This document shows positions 19,131-31,900 of a stretch of DNA of 64,000 nucleotides, one piece after another. Each line of letters opens with the position of its first letter. The stretch's first letter is position 1. Below the pieces are notes generated by a model, which did not search any database, was not told where the DNA came from, and was given only the letters and a program-made list of their open reading frames with translations. The translations under genes were made by a program, and so were the position numbers. The stretch comes from Bifidobacterium phasiani (lineage in GTDB: Bacteria > Actinomycetota > Actinomycetes > Actinomycetales > Bifidobacteriaceae): the NCBI RefSeq assembly GCF_019331775.1, contig NZ_JAHBBD010000004.1:82259-146258 (forward strand), written 5' to 3'.

Positions 19131-19856
19131 GTGATACTTGACCGCCACAGCCGACTGAATTCCGCCGAACTCGAAGCCAGGCTCAAGGCCGCCAACATTG
19201 GCGAGGGCCGGTTCCCCACGAACGAGATCACCGCGTTCGTCAACCTCATGCAGGTCTACGAGGGCGCGATGTACGAGATCAGCACCAAGCTCGAGGTGCT
19301 CGACGAGGAGTTCCAGGTGCGCTTCGCGCACAACCCCGTCCACCACATCGAGCGGCGGCTCAAGTCGATCACCTCGATCCTGGGCAAGCTGGAGCGCAAG
19401 GGACTGCCGCAGACCGTCGCCTCGATCAAGGACAACCTGTTCGACGTCGCCGGCGTGCGCGTGATCTGCAACTACCGCGACGACGTGTATTCGGTGTCGA
19501 ACTACCTGTCGGCGCAGTCGGACATCCAGGTGCTGCGCGTCAAGGACTACATCCGCACCCCCAAGCAGAACGGGTACCGCAGCCTGCACGTGATCTACGC
19601 GGTGCCGGTGTTCCTGTCCTCGGGCGCGCACTACACTCCGGTCGAGGTGCAGTTCCGCACCATCGCGATGGACTACTGGGCCAGCCTGGAGCACGCGCTG
19701 CGCTACAAGACCGACCTGCCGGACGCCAAGATCGCCGAGCACTCCCAGACGCTGCTCGACTGCGCGCGCTCGCTGCAGAACATCGAGGTGCAGATGCAGA
19801 ACATCCACCGCGACATCAACGGCGCGCCGCGGGTCGAGGAGCCGCCGCGCACCTGA
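19131..19856 (+). CDS. Small alarmone synthetase (RelQ/YjbM-like GTP pyrophosphokinase)
   Basis: 241-residue single-domain (p)ppGpp synthetase without the hydrolase, TGS or ACT domains of long RelA/SpoT. Signature stretches: [20 protein letters not shown] with [33 protein letters not shown], and [23 protein letters not shown]. The last includes the Glu and Gln of the synthetase active site. Such enzymes make ppGpp from GTP or GDP plus ATP under transcriptional control. The GTG start is chosen over the ATG at 19119 because the -10 box overlaps that ATG. miaB diverges from the same region. Confidence 0.92.
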   Translation: MILDRHSRLNSAELEARLKAANIGEGRFPTNEITAFVNLMQVYEGAMYEISTKLEVLDEEFQVRFAHNPVHHIERRLKSITSILGKLERKGLPQTVASIKDNLFDVAGVRVICNYRDDVYSVSNYLSAQSDIQVLRVKDYIRTPKQNGYRSLHVIYAVPVFLSSGAHYTPVEVQFRTIAMDYWASLEHALRYKTDLPDAKIAEHSQTLLDCARSLQNIEVQMQNIHRDINGAPRVEEPPRT

Positions 19857-20034
19857 CGGGCCGCGGGCCCTCCGCCCGCTGTCGGCCTGCCGGCCCATCG
19901 TCCCGCCGAACCGACGTCCCGACGTCCCGGCGGCCGGGCGCCCCCGTCGCAGCCCCTCCGCCGTCGGCGATCGTCACAATTCCTTCAGCATCGTCCCGTA
20001 TGATGGTGCCAAATCGGCTACATCCAAAGGAGCG

Positions 20035-20874
20035 ATGATGACATTCGGCCAGCAGCCGCGGAACGGCAGCGGCTTCAACCAGCAGCCGCAATCCCCCTAC
20101 CAATACGACCAGCAGGCGCCGCAGTACCAGTACGGCGGGCAGCAGTACGCCTACGCCCCCAACGGCGGCGCCGCCATCGACGCGCAGGCCGCCTACTCCT
20201 ACGAGGAGGCGCAGCGCGTCTCGGTGACCAGGGCGTACGGCGAGATGACCATCGGCCTGGTGATCACCGCCGTCGTCGCGGTGCTCGCGCAGATGAGCGG
20301 CGCGTACGTCGCGTTCGTCCAGTCCACCGGCCTGGTCGGGTTCATCCTGTTCGCGATCGTGCAGGTCGGCCTCGCGGTCTACCTCGGCGCCCGGATCATG
20401 AAGATCAAGGCCGGCACCGCCCGCGTCATGTTCTACGTCTACGCGGCGCTGATGGGCTTCACGCTCAGCTCGATCTTCATGGTCTACGACCTCGGCTCCA
20501 TCGCGGTGGCGCTCGGGCTGTGCGCGGTGTTCTTCCTCGCGCTGACGATGTTCGGCATGACCACGAAGATCAACATGCTCAAGGCCGGCCCGATCCTGCT
20601 GATCGGCCTGGTCGTGCTGATCGTCGCCGAGCTGGTGCTCATGCTCCTGTTCCCCGGCGACACGACGCTGATGATCGTCTCCGCGATCGGCCTGGTGCTC
20701 TTCGCGGCGATGACCGTGCACGACGCGCAGCAGACGCGCGCGATCTTCGCCCAGTACCAGTCGCAGGGCCCGGAGATGGTCAAGAAGGTGTCGGTGGTCT
20801 GCGCGCTGAACCTCTACCTCGATTTCGTGAACATCTTCCTGTACATCCTCGAGCTGCTGGGCAACAGGGACTGA
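20035..20874 (+). CDS. Bax inhibitor-1 / YccA family membrane protein
   Basis: 279 residues. An N-terminal Gln/Tyr/Pro/Gly-rich cytoplasmic tail of about 65 residues (QQP, QYD and QYG repeats) is followed by seven membrane segments. The family end motif is present: MTVHDAQQTRAIFAQYQSQG followed by LNLYLDFVNIFLYILELLGNRD. Bacterial members such as YetJ and YccA act as pH-sensitive calcium leak channels or FtsH modulators. The role here is unknown. AAAGGAG precedes two consecutive ATG codons. Confidence 0.9.
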   Translation: MMTFGQQPRNGSGFNQQPQSPYQYDQQAPQYQYGGQQYAYAPNGGAAIDAQAAYSYEEAQRVSVTRAYGEMTIGLVITAVVAVLAQMSGAYVAFVQSTGLVGFILFAIVQVGLAVYLGARIMKIKAGTARVMFYVYAALMGFTLSSIFMVYDLGSIAVALGLCAVFFLALTMFGMTTKINMLKAGPILLIGLVVLIVAELVLMLLFPGDTTLMIVSAIGLVLFAAMTVHDAQQTRAIFAQYQSQGPEMVKKVSVVCALNLYLDFVNIFLYILELLGNRD

Positions 20875-20920
20875 CCCGGCATCCGGCGCGGCGCCCATGG
20901 CGCGCGTCGGGGAAGCGGAC

Positions 20921-20946
20921 GGGGCCGTGGCGTAAGCCGCGGCCCC
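20921..20946 (+). terminator. Terminator of the Bax-inhibitor-like gene
   Basis: GGGGCCGTGGC (20921-20931) pairs with GCCGCGGCCCC (20936-20946) around a GTAA loop, with one G-T pair. It follows the stop codon by 46 bases and is followed by ATTCACAT. Confidence 0.75.
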
Positions 20947-21022
20947 ATTCACATATGGGCGGCGGACCGCAAGCCCGGACGGGCGCCGGTCGCCGGCGGC
21001 AGCACGCGCGCCGCGGCCGGCG

Positions 21023-21475
21023 TCACTTGCCGGGGAAGCCGTGCCCCTCGACGGTCACGTGGAGCACCGTCGCGGCGACGTCGGGGTCCGGCGAGACGCG
21101 GACGGCCTCGTCGATGTCGGCGATGAACACGCCGCCGCGCGGCACGGCGACCGGCTCGGCCGGGCCGACGAACCGCTCGCGGTCGGTCAGGTCGCTGTAC
21201 GCCTCGGTCCGGGTCAGACCGCGCTTCGGGGCGACCATCACCGTCATGTCGCCGTCGATCGGGGCCAGGACGGTCAGATAGCGGCGGTGGCCGACCAGGT
21301 CGGGCGAGGCCAGGGCCGCGGTGGAGTCCCACCAGTAGGTCAGGCTGTCGCCGATCGAATGGGCGACGCCCCGCGCCAGGGTCGGGGCGAGGTCGATCGC
21401 CCGCCCGGCGCGCATCCACTTGCGCACGCCGCCCAGCCGCGCGTCGAACCGGTCGCGGGTCGGATACACATGCAT
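21023..21475 (-). CDS. YhcH/YjgK/YiaL family protein (EbgC-like beta-galactosidase subunit)
   Basis: 150-residue cupin-like protein of the DUF386/YhcH family. Segments HRRYLTVLAPIDGDMTVMVAP and VPRGGVFIADIDEAVRV resemble EbgC, the small subunit of the evolved beta-galactosidase of E. coli. The gene starts one base after the stop of the large GH2 gene, the same arrangement as ebgA-ebgC. It may be required for full activity of the large subunit. Other family members act in sialic acid metabolism, so the assignment rests mainly on gene context. Confidence 0.8.
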   Translation of the reverse strand: MHVYPTRDRFDARLGGVRKWMRAGRAIDLAPTLARGVAHSIGDSLTYWWDSTAALASPDLVGHRRYLTVLAPIDGDMTVMVAPKRGLTRTEAYSDLTDRERFVGPAEPVAVPRGGVFIADIDEAVRVSPDPDVAATVLHVTVEGHGFPGK

Positions 21476-21476
21476 G

Positions 21477-25428
<3,952 letters not shown>

Positions 25429-25602
25429 GGTTCCTTCTTTCTGTGCCCTGCGGCGCGTCGCGTCCCAGGTCGGATGGCTGTTCGGCTTCCACGGTACGCA
25501 CGCCGCAGGCCGCGCGACAGTGGACGAACGGACATTCCCCGATGCCCCATAGGGCAGGGGGCGCATGGCCCTCGGGGCAATGGCGCGGCGCCGCGGGCAG
25601 CC

Positions 25603-25608
25603 CATAAT
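25603..25608 (+). promoter_or_regulatory. -10 box of a leaderless promoter (histidine kinase gene)
   Basis: CATAAT lies seven bases before the ATG at 25616, with no ribosome-binding site between them. Confidence 0.6.
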
Positions 25609-25615
25609 GGTGACT

Positions 25616-27052
25616 ATGAGCAATCCCGATCCGCGCGGCGCCAGGCGGCCGCCCCACGACGACGAGGTGCCGGTGCGCACCAGGGCGTGGTGCACCCTGG
25701 CCATGGTGCCGCTCGCCAGCTTCATGTGCATGGCGCAGACCTCGTTCGCCTCGCTGCGGTACACCGAGGGCACCCTCCCGTACCTGTGGGTCATGCTCAG
25801 CCTGTTCGTCGGCATCGCGTCGGGGTTCCTGCTCGTCGCGCGGGACGAGTACCCCGAGGCGACGTTCTGGACCGCCTGCGCGCTGGTGGTCGTCTTCCCG
25901 TTCGACCCGCTGATCGCGCTGATGGCGATGAGCGCGCTGCTCGCGCGGCGGGCCTCGCGGACCGTCACGGTGCGCTCCGTCGCCGTCGCGGCGGCCGTCG
26001 CCCTGTACGCGCAGCTGCGCGACGCCCTGAACCCGCCGGACGCCTCGCTGTGGCATCTGATCTTCGCGCGGCCGCACACCGGCGGCAACACGGGCGTGCC
26101 CATCGAGATGCTCACCGGCCGGACGCCCGTCGTCGTCACCGCAATCCTCGCCGCGCTGATCGAAACCGCCATCGCCGCGCTGGTCGGCCTGCACATCCGC
26201 TCGCGCGCCGTGCTGCGGGCCGCGAACGCGAAGGCCGACGCCGCGGCGAGCCAGGCGCAGAACCTGCGGCTCGACCTCGACAACCAGCAGCTCGCCGACG
26301 CCATCGCCGCCGAGGCGCACGACACGCTCGCCCATTCGCTCTCGCTCATCGCGCTCAACGCCAGCGCGCTGCAGGCGGAATCCGAGAAGCTGGCCAACGA
26401 CGGGACCGACGCGGGCGACGTCCGCCGGCAGGCCTCCTCCATCGTCGAGCAGTCGCGGCGGATCCGCAGGCAGGCGGCCGGCGCGCTCGACGAGGCGCAC
26501 AGCATCATCGACATGCTGCGCCACCCCGAGCAGGCGCACCTCCAGCTCGCGCCCAGCGACGACACCGCGCTGACCCGCGAGTCGCTCGAATCGCTGATGG
26601 CCGACGCGCGGCTCGCCGGCATGCGGCTCAACACCTGGATCGACATCCAGCAGCTCAGCGCGCTGGACGAGCACATCGGCAAGATCGCGTACCGCACCAT
26701 CCAGGAGGGGCTGACCAACGCGCGGCGGCACGCCCCCGGAGCACCGGTCTCGCTGGAGGTCGGCGCCGCCCCGGCCGACGGCGTCCACATCCACGTCAGC
26801 AATCCGGTGCCGGACGCGCGGGGCGCTCGGGGACCGCGGGCCGAGGCGGCCGCCGATGCGGCGCAGGGCGACACGGCGCGGCGGCATGCCGGCGCTGGGC
26901 TGGCCGGAATCGGCGCCCGGGCGCGGTCGGTCGGCGGGCAGTGCGCGTACGGGCCGGACGACCGGGGCATGTTCCACGTCGACGTGCGGCTGCCGTGGAG
27001 GCCGGCGCCGGGCGAGCCCGGAGGTCCGGCGCGTCCGGGCGTGGCGCGCTGA
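25616..27052 (+). CDS. NarL-type sensor histidine kinase (HisKA_3)
   Basis: 478-residue membrane histidine kinase. The N-terminal half has about five membrane segments (30-200). The dimerisation and phosphoacceptor helix carries EAHDTLAHSLSLIALN with His235. The ATPase part has the N-box IQEGLTNARRHAPGAPVSLEVG and a glycine motif HAGAGLAGIGARARSVGG near the C-terminus, split by an Ala/Arg-rich insert. Other in-frame ATGs upstream are disfavoured because the -10 box at 25603-25608 puts the transcript start at the chosen ATG. The cognate regulator gene follows 76 bp downstream. Confidence 0.9.
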   Translation: MSNPDPRGARRPPHDDEVPVRTRAWCTLAMVPLASFMCMAQTSFASLRYTEGTLPYLWVMLSLFVGIASGFLLVARDEYPEATFWTACALVVVFPFDPLIALMAMSALLARRASRTVTVRSVAVAAAVALYAQLRDALNPPDASLWHLIFARPHTGGNTGVPIEMLTGRTPVVVTAILAALIETAIAALVGLHIRSRAVLRAANAKADAAASQAQNLRLDLDNQQLADAIAAEAHDTLAHSLSLIALNASALQAESEKLANDGTDAGDVRRQASSIVEQSRRIRRQAAGALDEAHSIIDMLRHPEQAHLQLAPSDDTALTRESLESLMADARLAGMRLNTWIDIQQLSALDEHIGKIAYRTIQEGLTNARRHAPGAPVSLEVGAAPADGVHIHVSNPVPDARGARGPRAEAAADAAQGDTARRHAGAGLAGIGARARSVGGQCAYGPDDRGMFHVDVRLPWRPAPGEPGGPARPGVAR

Positions 27053-27116
27053 CTTTCCCGGCATGGGCCCGCCGGCCGAGGGCGACGGGCGCGCCGCGGA
27101 CCGGACGGCCCGGCCT

Positions 27117-27122
27117 TAGGAT
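27117..27122 (+). promoter_or_regulatory. -10 box of a leaderless promoter (response regulator gene)
   Basis: TAGGAT lies six bases before the GTG at 27129, so the regulator gene can also be transcribed separately from the kinase. Confidence 0.55.
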
Positions 27123-27128
27123 GGAACG

Positions 27129-27815
27129 GTGAACATGAACGAAGCGACCACGCCGGTCACGGTGAGCGTGGTGGACGACGACCCGATGATCTGCCAGGCG
27201 ATGCGGCTGATCCTCACCGACTATTCCGACGGCCGCATCGAGGTCGTGTCCACGTCGACGGACGGCGAGGCGGCGGTGCGGCTCGCCGAGCGCGAGCACC
27301 CGGACGTCGTGCTCATGGACATCGCCATGCCCGGCACCGACGGCATCGAGGCGACCGCCCGGCTGCGGGCGCAGCGGCCCGCGCCGCATGTGCTGATCCT
27401 GACCTCGCTGAGCCCGGGCAACACGGTCGAGCGCGCGGTGGAGGCCGGGGCCGAGGGGTTCGTCTCCAAAACCGACGCGCCGGACGAGATCATCCGCCGT
27501 GTGCTCGGTGTGTGCGCTGGCGCGCCGCAGTTCAACACGGCGAGCCAGCGGCAGCTCATCGGCGACCTCAGCCGCCAGCGCCCGCAGTCGCGGCGCGACG
27601 AGGCGCGCGCGATGCTCGACGCGCTGCCCGAGCGCGAGCGCGAGGCCGTGGTCCTGGCGGCGGAGGGGTACACCAACGCGGAGATCGCCCAGCGGATGTT
27701 CATCTCGGAACGCACCGCCAAGGCGCATCTGTCGTCCGCCGCGGACAAGCTGTGCATGGGCCGCGTGCAGATGGCGAGGCTGGTGGAGCGCGCCGACCTG
27801 CCGGCCCGGCCGTAG
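27129..27815 (+). CDS. LuxR/NarL-family response regulator
   Basis: 228 residues. Receiver domain 10-125 with the acidic pair VVDDDP, phosphoacceptor Asp64 (VVLMDIAMPG), and Lys114 (GFVSKTDA). LuxR-type HTH at about 160-225 (LPEREREAVVLAAEGYTNAE, then IAQRMFISERTAKAHLSSAADKL). It should be phosphorylated by the kinase encoded just upstream. The likely targets nearby are the divergent DUF5067-like gene and the downstream MFS gene. That is an inference from position. Confidence 0.93.
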   Translation: MNMNEATTPVTVSVVDDDPMICQAMRLILTDYSDGRIEVVSTSTDGEAAVRLAEREHPDVVLMDIAMPGTDGIEATARLRAQRPAPHVLILTSLSPGNTVERAVEAGAEGFVSKTDAPDEIIRRVLGVCAGAPQFNTASQRQLIGDLSRQRPQSRRDEARAMLDALPEREREAVVLAAEGYTNAEIAQRMFISERTAKAHLSSAADKLCMGRVQMARLVERADLPARP

Positions 27816-27929
27816 CCGGCGTCGGTCGCGGGACACGGCGCCGCGCCGTGTTCGACCTGGCACGGTACCATGGCCGAGGCCGCGGCGGACCGCGGCGCCG
27901 CCTGGAGAGGGAAGTCGAGGAAGGAAGCC

Positions 27930-29114
27930 ATGGCCGGACGTCGCACGGCACGCACCGTGGTGTGCATCGCATTGCTCGTCGTGTTGGGATTCTCGTTGGG
28001 GTTCTCGGAATTCGCCGTCATCGGCATCGAGCCGGAGCTGGCCGAGGCGTTCGACGTGCCGCTGTCGCGCGTCGGCGAGCTGATCAGCCTGTTCTCGGTG
28101 GCGTACGCGGTGCTCACGCCGGTGCTCGCCGTCACGACCGGGCGCTTCCGGCGCTACACGCTGCTGACGGTGTATCTGGCGGCGTTCTGCGTCGCGAACG
28201 TTATGATGGCCCTCGCCCCGACGTTCGAGATCCTGCTCGCCGCGCGCGTGCTGCTCGGCGCCGTGTCCGGCGCGCTGCTGGCGGTCGGCGTCACGTTCAT
28301 CCCCGACCTGGTCGGCGTGCGGCGCATGTCGATGATGATCTCGGTCGTGTACGCCGCGTTCTCGGTGGCGATGGTGGTGGCGACCTCGGTGGGCAAGATC
28401 GTCGCGGAGACGATGGACTGGCATGCGGTGATGGTCATCGCGCTCGTGCTGGCGCTGCTGGTCAGCGCGGCGCTGCTGCCGGCGATGCCCCGGACCGGCA
28501 CGACCGACGAGCCGGCCACCGTGCGCGAGCAGGTCGGGCTGCTCGCCGAACCGCAGATCATCGCCGGCATCCTGGTCTTCCTGTTCGGCGTCGGCTCGGT
28601 GTATGTGTTCTACGGCTACGTGACGCCGTATCTCGAGGACGTGCTCGGCATGGACGCGGTCGGCGCGAGCGCCGCACTGATGGTGTACGGCGTCATGTGC
28701 TTCGTCTCGAACCTGATCTCCGGGTGGGTCGACCTGAAGTACGGCATGAAGGGCCTGCTGGTGGTCTTCCCCATCCAGGCGGCGTTGCTGGCCGCGCTGT
28801 TCCTCGTCGGCGGCGCGATGCCGCTCGCGCTGGCCCCGGTCATGCTGATCGGCCTGTCGATGTACGTGGTGTCGGTGTCCTGCATCTCGCTGTTCATGCG
28901 CGTGGCCCGCGAACGGCACCCCAAGGCGATGGTGCTGGCGAGCTCGCTGGAGCCCATGGCGTTCAACATGGGCATCGCGTTCGGCACGGCCGTCGGCGGG
29001 GCCGTGGTCGCCGGGACCGGCCTGCCGTACGTCGGGCTGGTCGGCGCGGCGTTCTCGCTGGTGGCGTGCGGCTGCGTCGGCGCGACGCTGGCGATCGACC
29101 GGCGCCGGGGCTGA
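27930..29114 (+). CDS. MFS transporter, DHA1 drug:H+ antiporter-like
   Basis: 394-residue transporter with 12 predicted membrane segments. It begins MAGRRTARTVVCIALLVVLG and carries the family motif FSEFAVIGIEPELAEAFDVPLSRVGELISLFSVAYA in helices 1-2 and LLAARVLLGAVSGALLAVG near helix 4. This resembles AraJ/Cmr-type sugar or drug efflux proteins. The start is chosen because GAGGAAGGAAG precedes it. An ATG 60 bases upstream overlaps a TACCAT -10-like box. The substrate is unknown. Confidence 0.85.
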   Translation: MAGRRTARTVVCIALLVVLGFSLGFSEFAVIGIEPELAEAFDVPLSRVGELISLFSVAYAVLTPVLAVTTGRFRRYTLLTVYLAAFCVANVMMALAPTFEILLAARVLLGAVSGALLAVGVTFIPDLVGVRRMSMMISVVYAAFSVAMVVATSVGKIVAETMDWHAVMVIALVLALLVSAALLPAMPRTGTTDEPATVREQVGLLAEPQIIAGILVFLFGVGSVYVFYGYVTPYLEDVLGMDAVGASAALMVYGVMCFVSNLISGWVDLKYGMKGLLVVFPIQAALLAALFLVGGAMPLALAPVMLIGLSMYVVSVSCISLFMRVARERHPKAMVLASSLEPMAFNMGIAFGTAVGGAVVAGTGLPYVGLVGAAFSLVACGCVGATLAIDRRRG

Positions 29115-29139
29115 CCCGGTCGAGCCGACGGGCGTTCCG

Positions 29140-29305
29140 ACCGGGCCGACCAATCTGGCTGAGTCTAACCGGGCTGACCAATCCGACCGGGCCGACCAAT
29201 CCGGCCGGGCGGATTTGACCAGGCTGATTAATCCGACCATGCTGGTCCGACCGGTCCGATCAATCCGGCCAAGCGGGGGCCAATCGGACTGACCAATCTG
29301 GCCGG
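29140..29305. repeat. Degenerate tandem repeat array, about 32-bp period
   Basis: Six imperfect copies share a core of GGGCYGACCAATCYGGCC. The GAYYAAT motif starts at 29148, 29176, 29194, 29226, 29258 and 29291. Intervals are 28, 18, 32, 32 and 33 bp. The array starts right after the MFS gene and has no open reading frame of its own. It is too degenerate for CRISPR and has no spacers. Confidence 0.7.
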
Positions 29306-29311
29306 ACGGGT

Positions 29312-29340
29312 CCTTCAGGCCGAATGATCCGGCCTGAAGG
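29312..29340 (+). terminator. Hairpin downstream of the MFS gene
   Basis: CCTTCAGGCCG (29312-29322) pairs perfectly with CGGCCTGAAGG (29330-29340) over a 7-nt loop. It ends the tandem-repeat array. No T-run follows. Confidence 0.55.
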
Positions 29341-29410
29341 ATGACCTGGACAAGCGGGCGGGCCGGCTGGACCGCCCAGGCAGGTCGGCATCCGCCCCAT
29401 TCATGCCGCG

Positions 29411-29500
29411 GGGTTTGGGGGATGGTCCGCGGGGAATCGCAAGAAAACGCCATTCTTCGCGGACCAGCCCCCAAACCCTGCGGAAGACGTCGGCGTGTCG
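29411..29500. repeat. Dispersed intergenic hairpin repeat, copy A
   Basis: A 27-bp near-perfect hairpin, 29411-29437 with 29452-29478 (one mismatch and two G-T pairs), is followed by a 29-nt tail at 29472-29500 that is identical to copy B. The tail reads CAAACCCTGCGGAAGACGTC and then GGCGTGTCG. Nothing else is seen from 29341 to 29707. Confidence 0.8.
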
Positions 29501-29707
29501 TCCACGTGGCCCTGGCCCGGCTGGCCATCAGCCGACCACCACACACCTTTACCTGCCAACATTCATCTGGCCCCGGCCCATCAGGCCAACCGGACCGACA
29601 CGGCAACCGGGATATCCGGTCCGCCCCGCCAAACCGACGGCCCGGCAATCGGTGGGCCGATGGGCGGCCCCGACGCGACGTCGTCGCCACGGCCGGGGCC
29701 GCCCGGT

Positions 29708-30640
29708 TCATTGCCCGATCGTCAGCGTCGACCGGTCGATGAACTGCAGGCTTCTTCTTCTGTCGCCGAGCTCCCAGAGCGACTGCGGGGCGCGGATCTG
29801 ATCGCCCATGCCGGCATCATCCAACGCCCGGCGGATGGACGACAGCAGTCCGTCCAGCGCATCCCGGTCATCGAGCATCGTCCCCCATGCCTGGAACACC
29901 GTCCAGCGACCGGCGGCGAGCTCGTTCGACCGCACGGCGTCCCTGACCCTCTGGTCCAGATGGTGCCGGCCGTGGAACTCGATGCCGATGCGGGGCTCCG
30001 GATAGGCCATGTCGAGGAACCGCTCGCCCCGGCCGGGCACCATCACCCGGTGATTGATCTCAGGTTCGGGCAGCCCGCCCTCCAGCATCCGCAGACGCAG
30101 ACGCGTTTCGGCCGGCGAATCCGTTCCGGCGCGAGCCAGGGACAGCGCGCGCCGACCCATCCGACCGCCCTGCACGTGGCGGCCCGTCGCGATGAAGTCG
30201 TCAAGCAGCTCGACGGAACCGCGGCGCAGCAGCCGGTCCCGGCATGCCATGCGGTCGGCGAGCATGATGCATGCCTCGAACCCGCACCACCGCAGCAGAT
30301 GCGCGAACGTCGCCTGCGGCGTCGTGCAGCGCAACCCGCAGACCTCGACGACGACGTCCCTGCGCGCCAGCTGGTTCCACGTGTGGCATGCGACGCCCGG
30401 CGGGAAATCACGTCTTTTGCCACGGTCGAACATGCCGATGTGGTGCAGGCCCGCGGGCAGCAGGCAGCCGTCCGGCGGGCCGATGCCCATCAGTCCCAGC
30501 GCCGTCGTCAGGACGAAGATCGGGTCGAACCCGAGCAGGCCGCGCACCCGCCGGCACCGCTCGACGTGCTCCTGCTGGATGCGCCATGCCTCATGGCGCA
30601 TGATCTGGCCGGCGCCCGGCTCGTATCTGATTTCGTACAT
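29708..30640 (-). CDS. DUF559 / Vsr-like endonuclease-fold protein
   Basis: 310-residue protein with a C-terminal DUF559-type domain: RFLDMAYPEPRIGIEFHGRHH followed by LDQRVRDAVRSNELAAGRW, the D, E-x-HG-x-HH and distal-R pattern of PD-(D/E)xK/Vsr-like folds. The N-terminal region (RRVRGLLGFDPIFVLTTALG) resembles the AbiEi-like helical and winged-helix part found with DUF559 in actinobacteria. Function is unknown. The ATG at 30640 has a TATCGT -10-like box eight bases upstream and no ribosome-binding site. It sits between two copies of the dispersed hairpin repeat, which suggests an accessory gene. Confidence 0.72.
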   Translation of the reverse strand: MYEIRYEPGAGQIMRHEAWRIQQEHVERCRRVRGLLGFDPIFVLTTALGLMGIGPPDGCLLPAGLHHIGMFDRGKRRDFPPGVACHTWNQLARRDVVVEVCGLRCTTPQATFAHLLRWCGFEACIMLADRMACRDRLLRRGSVELLDDFIATGRHVQGGRMGRRALSLARAGTDSPAETRLRLRMLEGGLPEPEINHRVMVPGRGERFLDMAYPEPRIGIEFHGRHHLDQRVRDAVRSNELAAGRWTVFQAWGTMLDDRDALDGLLSSIRRALDDAGMGDQIRAPQSLWELGDRRRSLQFIDRSTLTIGQ

Positions 30641-30753
30641 GCCGGGCACGATAGCGCATCGGACGGGTCGTTGGATAGCCGCACCGGGCATTGTGGTCGA
30701 ACGATTGGCGGTACGACACGCGACCCGCCGACCGACTGCGCAAGGATCCGCAT

Positions 30754-30832
30754 ATGGTTCGCGGGGAATGGCGGAATATCGCCATTCCCCGCGAACCATC
30801 CCTCAAACCCTGCGGAAGACGTCGGCGTGTCG
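30754..30832. repeat. Dispersed intergenic hairpin repeat, copy B
   Basis: A perfect 20-bp hairpin (30754-30773 with 30780-30799, loop GAATAT) is followed by the shared 29-nt tail at 30804-30832, identical to copy A and in the same orientation. Confidence 0.8.
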
Positions 30833-30917
30833 CGCCTCTGCCCGCCCGGGCCATCCCTGTCGCCATCTGCCCGCCAAGCCCAGCCGGTCGGGCAGTTGAT
30901 CTGTCGGACCGGGTCGG

Positions 30918-31556
30918 TCAGGCGGTCTGCCCGGCCTTCCAGGCGCGGTACTCGGCGGCCTTGGCCTGCCAGTACTCGCGGTCCCGGTCCCCGATCTCGC
31001 GCACGACGCGGCAGGGGTTGCCGACCGCCACCGAATGGGACGGGATGTCCTTGGCGACGACCGAGCCGGCGCCGATGACGACGTCGTCGCCGATCGTCAC
31101 GCCCGGGCAGACCACGACGTTGCCGCCGAACCACACGTCGTTGCCGATCGTGATGGGCAGCGCGCCCTCCATCTGCGCCGCGCGCACCTCGGCGTCGATC
31201 GGATGGTACGGCGTGTACAGGGCGACGCGAGGGCCGAAGAAGACGTTGTCGCCGATGGTGATCGGCGCGACGTCGAGGAAGATGCAGTCCATGTTCGCGT
31301 AGAAGTTCCTGCCGATGAACGTGTTCGAGCCGTAGTCGCAGTTGAACGGCGCCTCGATGAACGAGCCCTCCCCCAACGAGCCGAGCAGCTCATGGAACAG
31401 CTCCATGCGACGGTCGAGCGCATCGTACGGGGCCGTGTTGATCTCGTGGACGAGACGACGCTTGCGCATGTTGTCGGCGGCCAGTTGCGGATCGTTTGCA
31501 ACGTAGAGCACGCCGTCGAGCATGCGTTCCTTTTCACTGGTATAGGTGTGTTCCAT
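30918..31556 (-). CDS. Sugar O-acetyltransferase (maltose/galactoside acetyltransferase family)
   Basis: 212-residue hexapeptide-repeat acetyltransferase that transfers acetyl from acetyl-CoA to sugars. It begins MEHTYTSEKERMLDGVLYVA, as Maa/LacA do. The left-handed beta-helix runs from about 60 to 185 (GSNTFIGRNFYANMDCIFLD, then VAPITIGDNVFFGP, then PITIGNDVWFGGNVVVCPGVTIGDDVVIGAGSVVAKD). The catalytic His is in TPYHPID. An ATG three codons upstream is an alternative start. A cre/LacI-type operator 66 bp upstream of the start suggests sugar-responsive control. Confidence 0.92.
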   Translation of the reverse strand: MEHTYTSEKERMLDGVLYVANDPQLAADNMRKRRLVHEINTAPYDALDRRMELFHELLGSLGEGSFIEAPFNCDYGSNTFIGRNFYANMDCIFLDVAPITIGDNVFFGPRVALYTPYHPIDAEVRAAQMEGALPITIGNDVWFGGNVVVCPGVTIGDDVVIGAGSVVAKDIPSHSVAVGNPCRVVREIGDRDREYWQAKAAEYRAWKAGQTA

Positions 31557-31621
31557 GGGCTTCATGCAACACCATTTCTCACCGCGACACGCCGATCTTC
31601 GCACTATTGTCGCAGAAATTA

Positions 31622-31635
31622 TGACAACGTTTGCA
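31622..31635 (-). promoter_or_regulatory. cre/LacI-family operator upstream of the acetyltransferase gene
   Basis: On the minus strand the site reads TGCAAACGTTGTCA, a full match to the consensus TGnAAnCGnTnnCA used by CcpA and many LacI-family sugar regulators. It lies in the promoter region of the acetyltransferase gene. Confidence 0.65.
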
Positions 31636-31660
31636 TACCGTGCGGCGCGGTCATGACCGC

Positions 31661-31900
31661 TCAGCTCTCCAGCCGCGGCCCGACCACCAGACCGGAGACG
31701 TCGATGTCGTCGGGCCGGGAGCGGCATACAGCACGGCGTCGGCGTTCGCCCGCGGATCCGGCCCCGCCTCGCGGCGGAACGCCTCGGCCGCCGCCCTAGC
31801 CGCCGACGGGGCCACCGTGCCCAGCAGCTCGGCGCGGACCGCGCCCGGGTAGATCGCCGTGGTGCGGATGCCGTTGCCCGACGCCGCGCGCCCGGCGCGC
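31661..31900 (-). pseudogene. Remnant of a short-chain dehydrogenase/reductase gene
   Basis: The minus strand encodes GNGIRTTAIYPGAVRAELLG near 31870-31820, then VAPSAARAAAEAFRREAG and ADAVLYAA. After a frameshift near 31715-31725 it ends DIDVSGLVVGPRLES with a stop at 31661. This is the C-terminal part of a typical SDR (PGxV..E, then the last strand). The N-terminal Rossmann half and the catalytic YxxxK are missing. From about 31900 to 32100 I recognise nothing. Confidence 0.65.

Noticed and set aside
29140..29305. Possible CRISPR array
   Set aside because: Repeats are degenerate, intervals vary and no unique spacers or cas genes are present.
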